A DNA stretch of 34,483 nucleotides from Candidatus Sumerlaeia bacterium (GCA_026415575.1 JAOAGV010000042.1:1-34483); one strand, 5' to 3'; positions 8,287 to 16,726 are shown, counted from the first letter of the stretch. Notes: a model not told the origin generated them from the letters alone. A program made the numbers and translations.

Positions 8287-9057
8287 TCAAATCTCCCGCT
8301 TTCGGAAGCGCAGAAAACTGATGGCAAAAAATACGGCGACGAACAGCACCGCATCGGCCGTCCAGAACACCAACACCCATGCCGGCACCGGCGGCCAGTC
8401 ATGAACCACCTTGGGCGTCAGGTCGGCCAGCGCCAGCTGCGGGATGGCGTAGTTCATCACCAAGAGCACGCGCTGCATCCACGCGTCCGCCGTCTCGTAG
8501 TAAATCCGGATGAACGACGTAAGTTGCTCGGAGAACACAAAAAAGAGAAACGACACGGTCACGGTCGCCGAATGTGTCATCAGAGTCGAAAGCATCAATG
8601 TCAGTGCGCCAATGATCGCCAAAGCCAGAAATCGCAGATAGATCATCTGAAGAAATGTGTCGCGCACCAGCGGCACCCCGACTTGCAGCTGGCCGACAAA
8701 AAACGCGGCCATAAACACCGCATAGGCGATTGCCGCGGCCAGAAGCGCGCCGAGCAGCTTGCCCACCAGAAAATGCAACCGTGTGACAGGCTTGGCCAGG
8801 AGCGGATAGATGGTGCGGGTTTCGAATTCGCGCGGCAGCTGGCGCGCCGCCAGCAAAATGACAATGATGGCCGTTGCCCAGTTCATCACCGTCAGCGAGA
8901 CTTCGCGGAAAAACTTGTGCAGCCCCGCCACGCCAAAAAAGCGAAACACGCCGACCAGCGAAATCAGAAACGCCGCCACCAGCGCAATAACGTAAAGGTC
9001 CTTGCGCCGTAGCGCCTCGATCAGAATCGTTCGGGCTATCAGCCAAACTTTGCGCAT
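8287..9057 (-). CDS. ABC-2 type transporter permease (first of pair)
   Basis: 256-residue polytopic protein, first gene of the minus-strand operon. The loop FETRTIYPLLAKPVTRLHFLVGKLLGALL corresponds to IAQGTILPLLARPLTR in its partner. The N-terminus MRKVWLIARTILIEALRRKDLYVIAL resembles the partner's MPVWLVAQTTFLEAFRRKDVYV, supporting ancient duplication. ABC-2 permeases export polysaccharides, drugs or, as NosY, act in metal-site assembly. The His-rich TPR protein downstream might hint at the last kind, but this is inference. A perfect 8-bp inverted repeat lies 25-63 bases upstream of the start. Confidence 0.85.
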   Translation of the reverse strand: MRKVWLIARTILIEALRRKDLYVIALVAAFLISLVGVFRFFGVAGLHKFFREVSLTVMNWATAIIVILLAARQLPREFETRTIYPLLAKPVTRLHFLVGKLLGALLAAAIAYAVFMAAFFVGQLQVGVPLVRDTFLQMIYLRFLALAIIGALTLMLSTLMTHSATVTVSFLFFVFSEQLTSFIRIYYETADAWMQRVLLVMNYAIPQLALADLTPKVVHDWPPVPAWVLVFWTADAVLFVAVFFAISFLRFRKREI

Positions 9058-9081
9058 CCGCAGCCTCGATAACCGGTCAAC

Positions 9082-9120
9082 ATTTCATGAGGGATGTTGG
9101 TGCAAGCCCGCCCATGAAAT
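9082..9120 (-). promoter_or_regulatory. Inverted repeat ATTTCATG...CATGAAAT upstream of the permease operon
   Basis: ATTTCATG (9082-9089) and CATGAAAT (9113-9120) are perfect complements separated by 23 bases. The dyad is directly before the minus-strand operon start at 9057. It could be an operator for a dimeric regulator or an RNA stem. No regulator gene is adjacent. Confidence 0.35.
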
Positions 9121-9150
9121 CAACTGCATTTTACGATGCTGCCGCACGAC

Positions 9151-9173
9151 AAGGCTCCTTGCGGGGCTTTTTT
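9151..9173 (+). terminator. Terminator-shaped hairpin with T-run
   Basis: AAGGCTCC (9151-9158) can pair with GGGGCTTT (9163-9170), with two G-U pairs, around a TTGC loop, and is followed by more T residues to 9173. The T-run is on the plus strand, yet no plus-strand gene ends upstream. It may serve an unseen transcript or insulate the divergent operons. Confidence 0.4.
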
Positions 9174-9293
9174 CTTGACGCGCAGGCAAGTGACAGCATA
9201 CGTTCCTCTATTCTGCGTGCGGCTGTCGGGCTGCGAAATCGAATATAAATCTTAACAAATCAATATTCCGCAGCCGCTTTGGCCGCAGAAAAA

Positions 9294-9600
9294 ATGTCGG
9301 AAAAACAAGCGGCTCCGCCCGCATGGGAGGCTGATCGCTATCACGCTTCTGCATGTCCGCGTTCAGGCCGGCGCCAAGCGCGAGCGGATTATCGGCTGGC
9401 AGGGCGATCATCTTCGCGTGGCCGTTCAAGCCCCGCCGGTTGAGGGAGCCGCCAACCGTGCGCTGATTCGTTTCCTTGCGCGGTGTTTCCAGATCAGTCC
9501 GTCGCGCATTGCAATTGTGCGGGGCGAAAAATCGAAACTCAAGACCGTGGAACTGAAAGACCTGACCGAAGACAGAATAAAGCAGTTGCTGGAGGGCTGA
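9294..9600 (+). CDS. DUF167/YggU family protein, with apparent +1 frame break or non-standard start
   Basis: The frame ending at 9600 encodes LLHVRVQAGAKRERIIG, then GDHLRVAVQAPPVEGAANRA, LIRFLARCF and VRGEKSKLKTVEL: the complete core of the small DUF167 (YggU) family, function unknown. In that frame the first ordinary start is GTG 9418, which would remove a third of the domain. There is no ATG, GTG or TTG between the stop at 9253 and 9418. GGGAGG (9325-9330) is 9 bases before an ATC codon at 9340, so an ATC or other rare start is possible. Alternatively ATG 9294 in the neighbouring frame gives MSEKQAAPPAWEADR, a typical leader for this family, and removing one base near 9339 would join it smoothly to ITLLHVRV. 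So one extra base, a programmed shift or a rare start must be involved. Likely co-transcribed with the next gene, 58 bases on. Confidence 0.7.
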
Positions 9601-9658
9601 AGTCCGGATAGCGGAATGCCCTATCCCGCCAATCCCTTCAAGGCAGGTGATCTCAATC

Positions 9659-10486
9659 ATGTCGGAGATGAGAAAACAAATCGCAGAAACGGTCCAGTTC
9701 ATCCGCAGCAAAACGGATCTCGAACCCAAGGTCGGCATCATTTTGGGCACGGGCATGGGTGCGCTGGCCAATGCCGTCAGCAAGTCGGTCGTGCTCTCGT
9801 ACAGGGACCTTCCGCACTTTCCGGTCTCAACCGTCGAGTCGCACGCAGGCAATCTGCATCTGGGCTGGCTCGAAGGCGTTCCCGTGATGATGATGCAGGG
9901 GCGGTTCCACTTTTACGAAGGCTACTCGATGAAACAGATCACCTTTCCCGTGCGCATCATGAAAGCACTCGGCTGCACGATGATGATCGTCATGAACGCC
10001 ACGGGAAGCATGAACCCGCTGATCCCGCGCGGCTCGATTGTGTTGGTGGCCGACCACATCAATCTGATGGGCACCAATCCGCTGATCGGTCCCAACGACG
10101 ATGAACTGGGGCCGCGATTCCCCGACATGTCCGAGCCTTACTCGCGCGAATTGATCGCGCTGGCCGAAGAAGTGGCGCTCGACCTCAGCATCCGTGTGCA
10201 CAAGGGCGTGATGGTTGCCGTGACCGGCCCTTGTCTGGAGACCGCCGCCGAATACCGCTTCTTCCGCCGAATCGGCGCCGACATTGTCACCATGTCCACC
10301 GTGCCCGAAGTCATCGTGGCCAATCATGCGGGACTCAAGGTGCTGGGGATTTCCGTGGTGACCGACGAATGCCTGCCCGATGCCCTGAAACCGGCGGACA
10401 TTCGGGAGATTATTGCCACGGCGCAGTCAGCCGAGCCGCGATTGACCTCGCTGGTTTCCGGCGTGCTCGCCCGGCTGCGCGCATAA
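9659..10486 (+). CDS. punA: Purine nucleoside phosphorylase, trimeric (PNP-I, inosine/guanosine-type) family
   Basis: Reversibly cleaves purine nucleosides with phosphate in purine salvage. The 275-residue protein follows trimeric PNP throughout: GIILGTGMG (phosphate loop), His62 in SHAGNLHLG (human His86), QGRFHFYEGY with Arg82 (human Arg84), VMNATGSMNP, Glu194 in GPCLETAAEYRF (human Glu201) and MSTVPEVIVANHAGLKVLG. The residue aligned to human Asn243, in the S-L-I-T-N segment, is Asp236 here (ISVVTDEC). In the human enzyme Asn243 helps select 6-oxopurines, so adenosine use is conceivable. ATG 9659 is chosen over GTG 9647 because AGGCAGGTGA (9641-9650) is an appropriate ribosome site. ileS follows 37 bases later, probably in one transcript. 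Confidence 0.93.
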   Translation: MSEMRKQIAETVQFIRSKTDLEPKVGIILGTGMGALANAVSKSVVLSYRDLPHFPVSTVESHAGNLHLGWLEGVPVMMMQGRFHFYEGYSMKQITFPVRIMKALGCTMMIVMNATGSMNPLIPRGSIVLVADHINLMGTNPLIGPNDDELGPRFPDMSEPYSRELIALAEEVALDLSIRVHKGVMVAVTGPCLETAAEYRFFRRIGADIVTMSTVPEVIVANHAGLKVLGISVVTDECLPDALKPADIREIIATAQSAEPRLTSLVSGVLARLRA

Positions 10487-10523
10487 TACATGGATAACAT
10501 GGACTGAATGGACAGGGTTGGCC

Positions 10524-13331
10524 GTGAGTGTAGAAGAGACAACCAAAAACTATAGCGACACACTGAATCTGCCGCGAACGGATTTCCCGATGCGCGCGCA
10601 ACTGAGCAAGCGCGAGCCGGAAATCCTCGCCCGATGGCAGGAACTGGACCTCTACGAACGCTTGGACCGCCGCAATGAAGGCCGCCAGCGGTATATTTTG
10701 CACGACGGCCCCCCCTATGCCAACGGCGACATTCATCTCGGCACCGCCCTCAACAAGATCCTCAAGGATGTCATTGTCCGCTACAAAACCATGGCCGGTT
10801 TTGACACGCACTACGTGCCCGGCTGGGACTGCCACGGCCTGCCCATCGAGCAGCGGGTGCAAAACGATCTGGGTCCGGACATCCTGAAGAAATCCCCGCT
10901 CGAAATCCGCCTGCTCTGTGAGAAGCACGCCGAAAAATACATCGGCATCCAGCGCGATCAATTCAAGCGCCTCGGCGTTACCGGCCTGTGGCAACGTCCC
11001 TATCTTACCATGTCGCATGAATACGAGGTGGGGATTCTCGAAGCGTTTCGGGAGATCGTGGCCCGCGGCTACGTCTATCGCGGCCACAAGCCTGTCTATT
11101 GGGACCCGATTTGGAAAACGGCCCTCGCCGAGGCTGAAGTCGAGTATCAGGAAATCACGTCGCCCTCGATCTATGTGCGGTTTCCGGTGCTCGATGCCGA
11201 CCAACGCCCGTGGCTGCAGGGGCTGAAGAACCTTTCCTTTGTCATTTGGACCACCACGCCGTGGACCCTGCCGGCCAATCTCGCCGTTTGTCTCCATCCC
11301 GATTTTGAATATGTCGTGGCGCAAATCGGCGACGAGCACATCATTTGTGCGGAGTATTTGTTGAGCGGGTTCTGCGAGGCATGCCAGCTGCCGGCGCCGA
11401 AAATCGTCAGCCGCCATCGCGGCGCGGAGTTTGAGGGCCTTCACTGCGCGCATCCCATGATCGAGCACAAGCAGTCGCTGGTCATTCTCGGGCCCCATGT
11501 TACGCTCGAGGCCGGCACGGGCTGTGTGCATACGGCCCCCGGCCACGGCATGGAAGACTATCTGGTGGCGCTGAAATACGGCTTGCCGATTTTTGTTCCG
11601 GTAGACGAGGACGGCCGGTTCACCGACGACTTTCCCATGATGAAGGGCATGTCGGTGTGGAAAGCCAATCCGCTGATTGTGGACCACCTCAAGGAAAAGG
11701 GCTTGCTGGTCGGCCACGTGCCCCTGCGTCACCAATATCCGCACAGTTGGCGCTCGCACAAGCCAATCATTTACCGTGCGACCTCGCAGTGGTTCATGGA
11801 TCTGTCCAAAGGAGTTCGCGACCGCGCGCTCGAAGCCATTGACCGCGAGGTCGAGTGGATTCCCGCATGGGGCCGCGACCGCATCTACAACATGGTGGAG
11901 ATGCGCCCCGAATGGTGCCTGTCGCGCCAGCGGTCGTGGGGCGTTCCGATTCCGGCCGTCCATTGCGACGACTGCGGCGATGCCACACTCGATTTGGCCG
12001 TGATTGACCGCTTGATTGCAATTGTGGCCCGCGAAGGCACCAACGCGTGGTTTCAGCGGCCGATCGCCGATTTCCTGCCCGACGGCTGGGCATGTCCCAA
12101 ATGTGGAAGCCGCCGGGTTGAAGCCGGAAAGGACATCTTGGATGTGTGGTTCGATTCCGGCTCCAGCCACATTGCCTGTCTGGAAAAAGACCCGCGGTTG
12201 GGTTCGCCCGCCGCTTTGTATCTTGAAGGCAGCGACCAGCATCGCGGCTGGTTCCAAGCTTCGCTTCTGATTGCCATCGCCACGCGCGACCGTGCACCGT
12301 TTCGCACGGTCCTTACGCATGGGTTCACGGTGGACGAAAAAGGCGAGGCCATGCACAAGTCGAAGGGCAATGTCGTGGACCCGCGCGACATCATCAAGGA
12401 AGTCGGCGCCGACGTGCTCCGCCTGTGGGTCATTTCGGAGGACTATCGCAACGACATCAAGTTCTCCAAGCAGATTCTTGAGCGGATGTCGGATGCCTAC
12501 CGGCGGATTCGCAACACCATCAAGTTTTTGCTGGGTAATCTGTGGGATTTCAACCCCGCCAGTGACGCGTTGCCCTACCCAAGCCTGCTCGAAATGGACC
12601 GCTGGGCGCTCCATGAACTGGCGGTTCTGATTGACCGTGTGCGGAAAGCCTATGATGAATTCGAGTTTCACAAAATCTTCCATCTCATCCACGGCTTCTG
12701 CACCGTGGAGATGAGCGCCGTCTATCTGGACATCGTCAAGGACCGGCTCTATTGCCAGGGGCCGGCGGATCGCGAGCGGCGCTCGGCGCAAACCGTGCTC
12801 CACGAAGTCCTCGATGCGCTGTTGCGGCTTCTGGCGCCGATTCTGGTCTTCACCACCGACGAGGCCTGGCAATACCTGAAGCGGCCGGAACCCAGTGTGC
12901 ATCTGACCGACATGCCGGCGGCGGAGGCGCAGTGGCGGTCGCCTGATCTGGCCGCGCGCTGGCACCGTCTTCTCGACGTGCGGTCGGATGTGTCGCGCGG
13001 GCTCGAAGCTGTGCGCCGCACCAAACAGATCGGCCATTCGTTGGATGCGGAAGTGCATCTCTATCCGCACAGCGATGAGGTTCGCAACTTGCTGGAAACT
13101 TCCCGGAGCATTCTCGATGAATGGTTCATCACCTCCGGTCATCAGATTCTCGGAACCCCTCCCGCCGAAGGCGACGGAGTCTTCCGCGGCGATCATGTCA
13201 CGGTCCGCGTCGTCCGCTCGCCTCATGCCAAATGCGAACGCTGCTGGCAGCATCGCGAGTCGGTGGGAAGGAATCCGGAAGGAACAAGCCTTTGCGCGCG
13301 CTGTTCCGATGTTGTCAGGAGAATTGGCTAA
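10524..13331 (+). CDS. ileS: Isoleucyl-tRNA synthetase
   Basis: Class I aminoacyl-tRNA synthetase charging tRNA-Ile. The 935-residue length is that of the bacterial type-1 enzyme. The HIGH-type signature is PYANGDIHLG (64-73). The KMSKS loop reads AMHKSKGN (609-616), so its first Lys and Ser are replaced, a variant that exists in several bacterial IleRS. The editing domain (about 200-400) includes FVIWTTTPWTLPANLAV and GTGCVHTAPGHG. The C-terminal zinc site has Cys904, Cys907, Cys924 and Cys927. GTG 10524 is preferred because AGGG lies 6 bases before it; TTG 10518 in the same frame would directly abut that site. The stop TAA shares its last A with the ATG of the following gene. No T-box-like leader fits in the 37 bases upstream. 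Confidence 0.97.
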   Translation: MSVEETTKNYSDTLNLPRTDFPMRAQLSKREPEILARWQELDLYERLDRRNEGRQRYILHDGPPYANGDIHLGTALNKILKDVIVRYKTMAGFDTHYVPGWDCHGLPIEQRVQNDLGPDILKKSPLEIRLLCEKHAEKYIGIQRDQFKRLGVTGLWQRPYLTMSHEYEVGILEAFREIVARGYVYRGHKPVYWDPIWKTALAEAEVEYQEITSPSIYVRFPVLDADQRPWLQGLKNLSFVIWTTTPWTLPANLAVCLHPDFEYVVAQIGDEHIICAEYLLSGFCEACQLPAPKIVSRHRGAEFEGLHCAHPMIEHKQSLVILGPHVTLEAGTGCVHTAPGHGMEDYLVALKYGLPIFVPVDEDGRFTDDFPMMKGMSVWKANPLIVDHLKEKGLLVGHVPLRHQYPHSWRSHKPIIYRATSQWFMDLSKGVRDRALEAIDREVEWIPAWGRDRIYNMVEMRPEWCLSRQRSWGVPIPAVHCDDCGDATLDLAVIDRLIAIVAREGTNAWFQRPIADFLPDGWACPKCGSRRVEAGKDILDVWFDSGSSHIACLEKDPRLGSPAALYLEGSDQHRGWFQASLLIAIATRDRAPFRTVLTHGFTVDEKGEAMHKSKGNVVDPRDIIKEVGADVLRLWVISEDYRNDIKFSKQILERMSDAYRRIRNTIKFLLGNLWDFNPASDALPYPSLLEMDRWALHELAVLIDRVRKAYDEFEFHKIFHLIHGFCTVEMSAVYLDIVKDRLYCQGPADRERRSAQTVLHEVLDALLRLLAPILVFTTDEAWQYLKRPEPSVHLTDMPAAEAQWRSPDLAARWHRLLDVRSDVSRGLEAVRRTKQIGHSLDAEVHLYPHSDEVRNLLETSRSILDEWFITSGHQILGTPPAEGDGVFRGDHVTVRVVRSPHAKCERCWQHRESVGRNPEGTSLCARCSDVVRRIG

Positions 13332-14146
13332 TGGGCAAGAAAGCACAACCGAAGAAGACCAAAGCGGCACGGTCCGCACGGAAAGAACCCAAGGGCAAAC
13401 CGAAAAAAAGCCGGGCGGCCAAACCGCGCCCGGTCAAGCCCGGCACGGCGAAGCGCAAGACGGCTGCCCGCAAGCCGAAGACGCCGTTGCGGGCGAAAAA
13501 AGCAGCTCCTGCCCGCGCCAAACGCAAAACCGCCGCGGCAGGTGAAAAACGCACCCGCGCCGTTGAGCGCCTGATGGCGATGAAATCGGCCAAGCCCGAA
13601 TCGCCCGCCCGGAAGGCAAAAGAAGGGTTTCTGATCAAAGCCCCGAAAAAATCCAAGACAGAAAACCTCATCGCCGGCCCGCGCTTTGTCCGTAACATCG
13701 CCCCCACGCCCAGACCGGCGCCTCCCGCGCCTGTGCCCAAACCGCCCGCACCGTCGCGCAAAGTGGTTCTGCGCAAAAAAGACCTCGAAGAACTCCGCCA
13801 AGCCCTCTTGGAGGAACGCCAGAGATTAATTGCCCAACTGGCCGCCCTTGATGAGATCGCCTCCTTGACCGGTCCGTCCGATGTCAACGAGAACATCCCC
13901 GGTTACTCTATCCACCTGGCCGAATACGCCACAGACAACCAGGTGGTCGAAACCACTCTGGCCCAGCGCACACTTCAAGCCGAGCGGCTGGCCGAGATTG
14001 AAACCGCGCTCCAGAGAATCGAGCAGCCCGGCTACGGCATCTGCCGCAATTGCAACAAACCCATTAGCATGGAGCGGCTGAAAATCAAACCTTCTGCGGA
14101 ATTCTGCGTGCCGTGCCGCGAACTCAAAGAAAAAGGAAAACTGTAA
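13331..14146 (+). CDS. DksA/TraR-type zinc-finger protein with long histone-like Lys/Ala/Pro N-terminal tail
   Basis: 271 residues. Residues 1-~145 are low-complexity and strongly basic (Lys, Ala, Pro, Arg), like histone H1 or bacterial H1-like tails. Residues ~148-228 form coiled-coil helices (KDLEELRQALLEERQRLIAQL). A C4 zinc finger follows: Cys238, Cys241, Cys259 and Cys262 (CRNCNKPISMERLKIKPSAEFC, then VPC). DksA-family proteins bind the RNA polymerase secondary channel. The acidic DxxDxA coil-tip motif of E. coli DksA is not visible, so classic ppGpp co-regulation is uncertain. The start overlaps the ileS stop (TAATG) with AGGAG 9 bases upstream. Placement between ileS and lspA suggests a conserved housekeeping operon. 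The tail may bind DNA or RNA; that is inference. Confidence 0.88.
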   Translation: MGKKAQPKKTKAARSARKEPKGKPKKSRAAKPRPVKPGTAKRKTAARKPKTPLRAKKAAPARAKRKTAAAGEKRTRAVERLMAMKSAKPESPARKAKEGFLIKAPKKSKTENLIAGPRFVRNIAPTPRPAPPAPVPKPPAPSRKVVLRKKDLEELRQALLEERQRLIAQLAALDEIASLTGPSDVNENIPGYSIHLAEYATDNQVVETTLAQRTLQAERLAEIETALQRIEQPGYGICRNCNKPISMERLKIKPSAEFCVPCRELKEKGKL

Positions 14147-14344
14147 AAAACACTGGGTGTTGAACCCTAATTGGCCCAGGGATGCTGCGTGGACGAAATG
14201 TACAAAACGGACAGGGCAGACGCCAAAAACCCAACTCCTGCTTTTCATCAAATGTTTCCGCCTATTCCTGTCCACGCCATCAAGGGCCCTTGCCGCTGAC
14301 TGCGGCACGCGATACACCCACTTCGCAGCGCAGAACCTGTTTCC

Positions 14345-14890
14345 ATGCTTTGGTATGTTGCCGCCGTCGTAGTTATTCTTGATCAGCTGACCAAGTACTG
14401 GGCGGTAAAAGTGCTCGCCCCGGGTCGCACTATTGTGATTTTTGAAAACTTTCTGCAACTGACCTATGCCACCAACCGCGGCGGGGCGGCGGGTTTGTTG
14501 CAAAGCCAGCCCCAGCTGCTGACGGTTCTTTCCATCCTTGCTCTGGGCGTTATTCTGTGGTGGGCGCTGACCGTGCCGCGCGAGGAGCGCGTGGCGCGGT
14601 TCGGTTTCGGGATGATTCTGGGCGGCGCGGTCGGCAATCTATTGGACCGGCTGTTTCGCGGCGGGTTCTTCTTCAATACCTACGTCGTGGATTTCATTGA
14701 CGCCCACTGGTATAATCAGGAACATCTTCACTGGCCGACGTTCAACCTTGCCGACACGGCCATCTGCACAGGGATAGCGGTGGTTTTGATCGGCAGTCTT
14801 TTTGGCCCGCGCAAAGCTGCAGCCCCGCAGCCGCCAGCTGTCGCGACTGACGGTAGCCGCCCCGAGCCACCTTCCAAAACGCCCGATTGA
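14345..14890 (+). CDS. lspA: Lipoprotein signal peptidase (signal peptidase II)
   Basis: Inner-membrane aspartyl protease that removes signal peptides from diacylglyceryl-modified prolipoproteins. 181 residues with four predicted membrane helices. Catalytic Asp116 is in VVDFIDAHW and Asp137 in WPTFNLADTAI. The conserved GGAVGNLLDRLFRGG (93-107) and the NRGGAAG segment (44-50; usually N-x-G-A-A-F) are present. A Pro-rich tail of ~25 residues after the last helix is longer than usual. No strong ribosome site precedes ATG 14345. The 198-base gap after the DksA-like gene contains a small TGCCGC/GCGGCA hairpin (14291-14307). A probable client, the LysM/M23 lipoprotein, is encoded in this window. 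Confidence 0.93.
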   Translation: MLWYVAAVVVILDQLTKYWAVKVLAPGRTIVIFENFLQLTYATNRGGAAGLLQSQPQLLTVLSILALGVILWWALTVPREERVARFGFGMILGGAVGNLLDRLFRGGFFFNTYVVDFIDAHWYNQEHLHWPTFNLADTAICTGIAVVLIGSLFGPRKAAAPQPPAVATDGSRPEPPSKTPD

Positions 14891-14894
14891 CGCC

Positions 14895-15326
14895 TCACAG
14901 CGTTCCGATCTCGCGGTTGCCCAGAACGGTGAAGCCTTTGGCTTGGAGCACCGCGATCGCGCGGTCCGGTTCCTCGACACGGATAACAATGATGGCGTTG
15001 TCCGAGCGTTTTTCGACAAAGCCATACACATACTCGATGTTCATACCGGCCTCGGCCAGAGCTTCGAGCAGGCCGTGCAGGCCTCCGGGCTGGTCGGGCA
15101 CCTCGACGGCAAGGATGGGCGTTTCACGGACGGTAAAGTTCGCCGTGCGGAGAACCTCGAGCGCTTTTTTGGCGTCGCTGACGATCAGCCGGAGAATCCC
15201 GAAATCGGCGGTTTCCGCAAGTGACAGCGCGCGGATGTTGATTCCCGCCCGGCTGAGAATGCCCGTAACCTCGCGCAGCCGCCCCGCCGTATTTTCCAAA
15301 AACACACTCAACTGAATAATCTTCAT
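14895..15326 (-). CDS. Tandem ACT-domain protein linked to phenylacetate-CoA ligase
   Basis: 143 residues forming two ACT domains: about 1-70 ([36 protein letters not shown]) and 71-143 ([30 protein letters not shown]). ACT domains bind amino acids and regulate metabolic enzymes. Proteins of this exact type commonly sit beside paaK-like genes in anaerobes and are inferred to sense aromatic amino acids. The ATG overlaps the paaK stop (ATGA), so the two are translationally coupled. There is no catalytic domain. Confidence 0.88.
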   Translation of the reverse strand: MKIIQLSVFLENTAGRLREVTGILSRAGINIRALSLAETADFGILRLIVSDAKKALEVLRTANFTVRETPILAVEVPDQPGGLHGLLEALAEAGMNIEYVYGFVEKRSDNAIIVIRVEEPDRAIAVLQAKGFTVLGNREIGTL

Positions 15327-16630
15327 GGCTTCTGCTCCTTTCGCAGATCAATCACCCGCTTGCGCTTGCCCATGCTCCGTTCGATGGTTTTGGGTTCGAC
15401 CAGACGCACCGTGGCACGCAATCCAATGGCCGACTCGATCTCCCGCGCTACCTTCTGCTCGATGGCCTGAAGGACTTTCACCTCGTCCGAAAAATGCCGC
15501 TCGTCCACCTCGAAAAGGACTTCGAGTTCGTCCAACGGCCCCTCGCGCTTGACGATAATCTGAAAATGCGGTTCCGCTTCCTCGATCGTCAGAAGCACGG
15601 TTTCGATCTGCGAGGGAAACACATTGACCCCGCGGATGATCAGCATGTCGTCAGTGCGGTCGCTGACTTTTTCCATGCGGCGGAATGTCCGCCCGCAGGG
15701 GCAGTTACCCGGAATCAGCCGCGTGATGTCGCGCGTGCGGAACCGCAAAAGCGGAAAGGCCTCCTTGGTCAGGCACGTAAAAACCAGTTCGCCGCGCTCG
15801 CCATCGGGCAGTACTTCACCTGTATCGGGGTTGATGATCTCCGGGAAAAAGTGGTCCTCGAACAGATGGAGACCGTTCTGCTCCATACATTCGCTGCCGA
15901 CGCCCGGACCGATGATTTCCGTCAGGCCGTAAATATCAATCGCCTTGAGGTTGAGCCGCTGCTCGATGGCTTTGCGCATATCCTCCGGCCAGGGTTCCGC
16001 GCCGAAAAACCCGACCCGCAGCTTGAGTTCCCGCGCATTGACCCCCATCGCCGACGCCTCTTCAGCCAGCGCCAGAGCATAGGACGGCGTGCAGGCCAAA
16101 GCCGTTGTGCCGAAATCCTGCATCAGCATGATCTGCCGCTTGTTGTTGCCGCCGGACATCGGGATGACGGTCGCGCCAATCAACTCCGCACCATAGTGCG
16201 CACCCAGTCCGCCGGTGAACAGACCGTAGCCGTAGGCCACTTGTAGAATGTCGCGCGACGTAACTTCGCCGCAGACAAAGGTCCGCGCCATCACATTGGC
16301 CCACAGCGCCACATCAGCACGCGTATAGCCGGCCACCACGGGCTTGCCCGTTGTGCCCGACGACGAGTGAATTCGCACCACCTCGTCCAGAGGCACGGCA
16401 AACAGGCCAAACGGGTAGCCTTCGCGCATATCGTTCTTCGTGGTGAACGGCAGAAGCCGCAGATCGTCGAGCGACCGGATGTCGGCAGGCTTGACGCCGA
16501 CGGCGTCCATCCGCTGGCGGTAAAACGGCACGCGCTCATAGACGCGCGCAACAGTCTTCTGCAAGCGCGCCAACTGGCGCTGGCGAAGTAGTTCGACCGG
16601 CATACATTCCTCTTGTTGGTTCCAATACAC
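15323..16630 (-). CDS. paaK: Phenylacetate-CoA ligase
   Basis: Adenylate-forming enzyme converting phenylacetate (or a similar aryl acid) plus ATP and CoA to the CoA thioester. 435 residues. The N-terminus [14 protein letters not shown] and [10 protein letters not shown] are PaaK hallmarks. The ATP/AMP loop is [27 protein letters not shown] is the adenine-site motif and [17 protein letters not shown] leads into the C-terminal domain. [13 protein letters not shown] carries the catalytic lysine region near the end. GTG 16630 is chosen because AAGGAGGG lies 6 bases upstream and homologues start at this point; a longer frame to 16729 lacks support. With the ACT partner this suggests fermentation of, or syntrophic growth on, aromatic amino acids, although no oxidoreductase gene is nearby. 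Confidence 0.93.
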   Translation of the reverse strand: MYWNQQEECMPVELLRQRQLARLQKTVARVYERVPFYRQRMDAVGVKPADIRSLDDLRLLPFTTKNDMREGYPFGLFAVPLDEVVRIHSSSGTTGKPVVAGYTRADVALWANVMARTFVCGEVTSRDILQVAYGYGLFTGGLGAHYGAELIGATVIPMSGGNNKRQIMLMQDFGTTALACTPSYALALAEEASAMGVNARELKLRVGFFGAEPWPEDMRKAIEQRLNLKAIDIYGLTEIIGPGVGSECMEQNGLHLFEDHFFPEIINPDTGEVLPDGERGELVFTCLTKEAFPLLRFRTRDITRLIPGNCPCGRTFRRMEKVSDRTDDMLIIRGVNVFPSQIETVLLTIEEAEPHFQIIVKREGPLDELEVLFEVDERHFSDEVKVLQAIEQKVAREIESAIGLRATVRLVEPKTIERSMGKRKRVIDLRKEQKP

Positions 16631-16686
16631 AGCGGGCCCTCCTTTCCCTTCCGCTACCGCAATCTGGATGATTTTGGATCCGACTG

Positions 16687-16726
16687 AAAAAACCCCGGCA
16701 CCGGTATGCGCGGTTACGGCGCGCAT
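16687..16726 (-). promoter_or_regulatory. Hairpin plus T-run in the paaK leader
   Basis: ATGCGCG (16706-16712) and CGCGCAT (16720-16726) form a perfect 7-bp stem with a 7-base loop. On the minus strand it is followed about 13 bases later by six T residues (16692-16687), some 57 bases before the paaK GTG. It could be a weak terminator or attenuator. The distance between stem and T-run makes this doubtful. Confidence 0.25.

Noticed and set aside
7514-8380. N-terminal half of a 644-residue minus-strand frame reaching back from the TPR gene
   Set aside because: It is the permease gene read out of frame; the permease has clear ABC-2 motifs and the TPR gene has its own start at 7513.
10487-10523. 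T-box or other leader control of ileS
   Set aside because: Only 37 bases separate it from the preceding gene, too short for a T-box leader, and no T-box sequence was seen.
10410-13379. 989-residue open frame antisense to ileS
   Set aside because: It mirrors ileS codon structure and contains no recognisable domain; ileS on the plus strand has all catalytic motifs.
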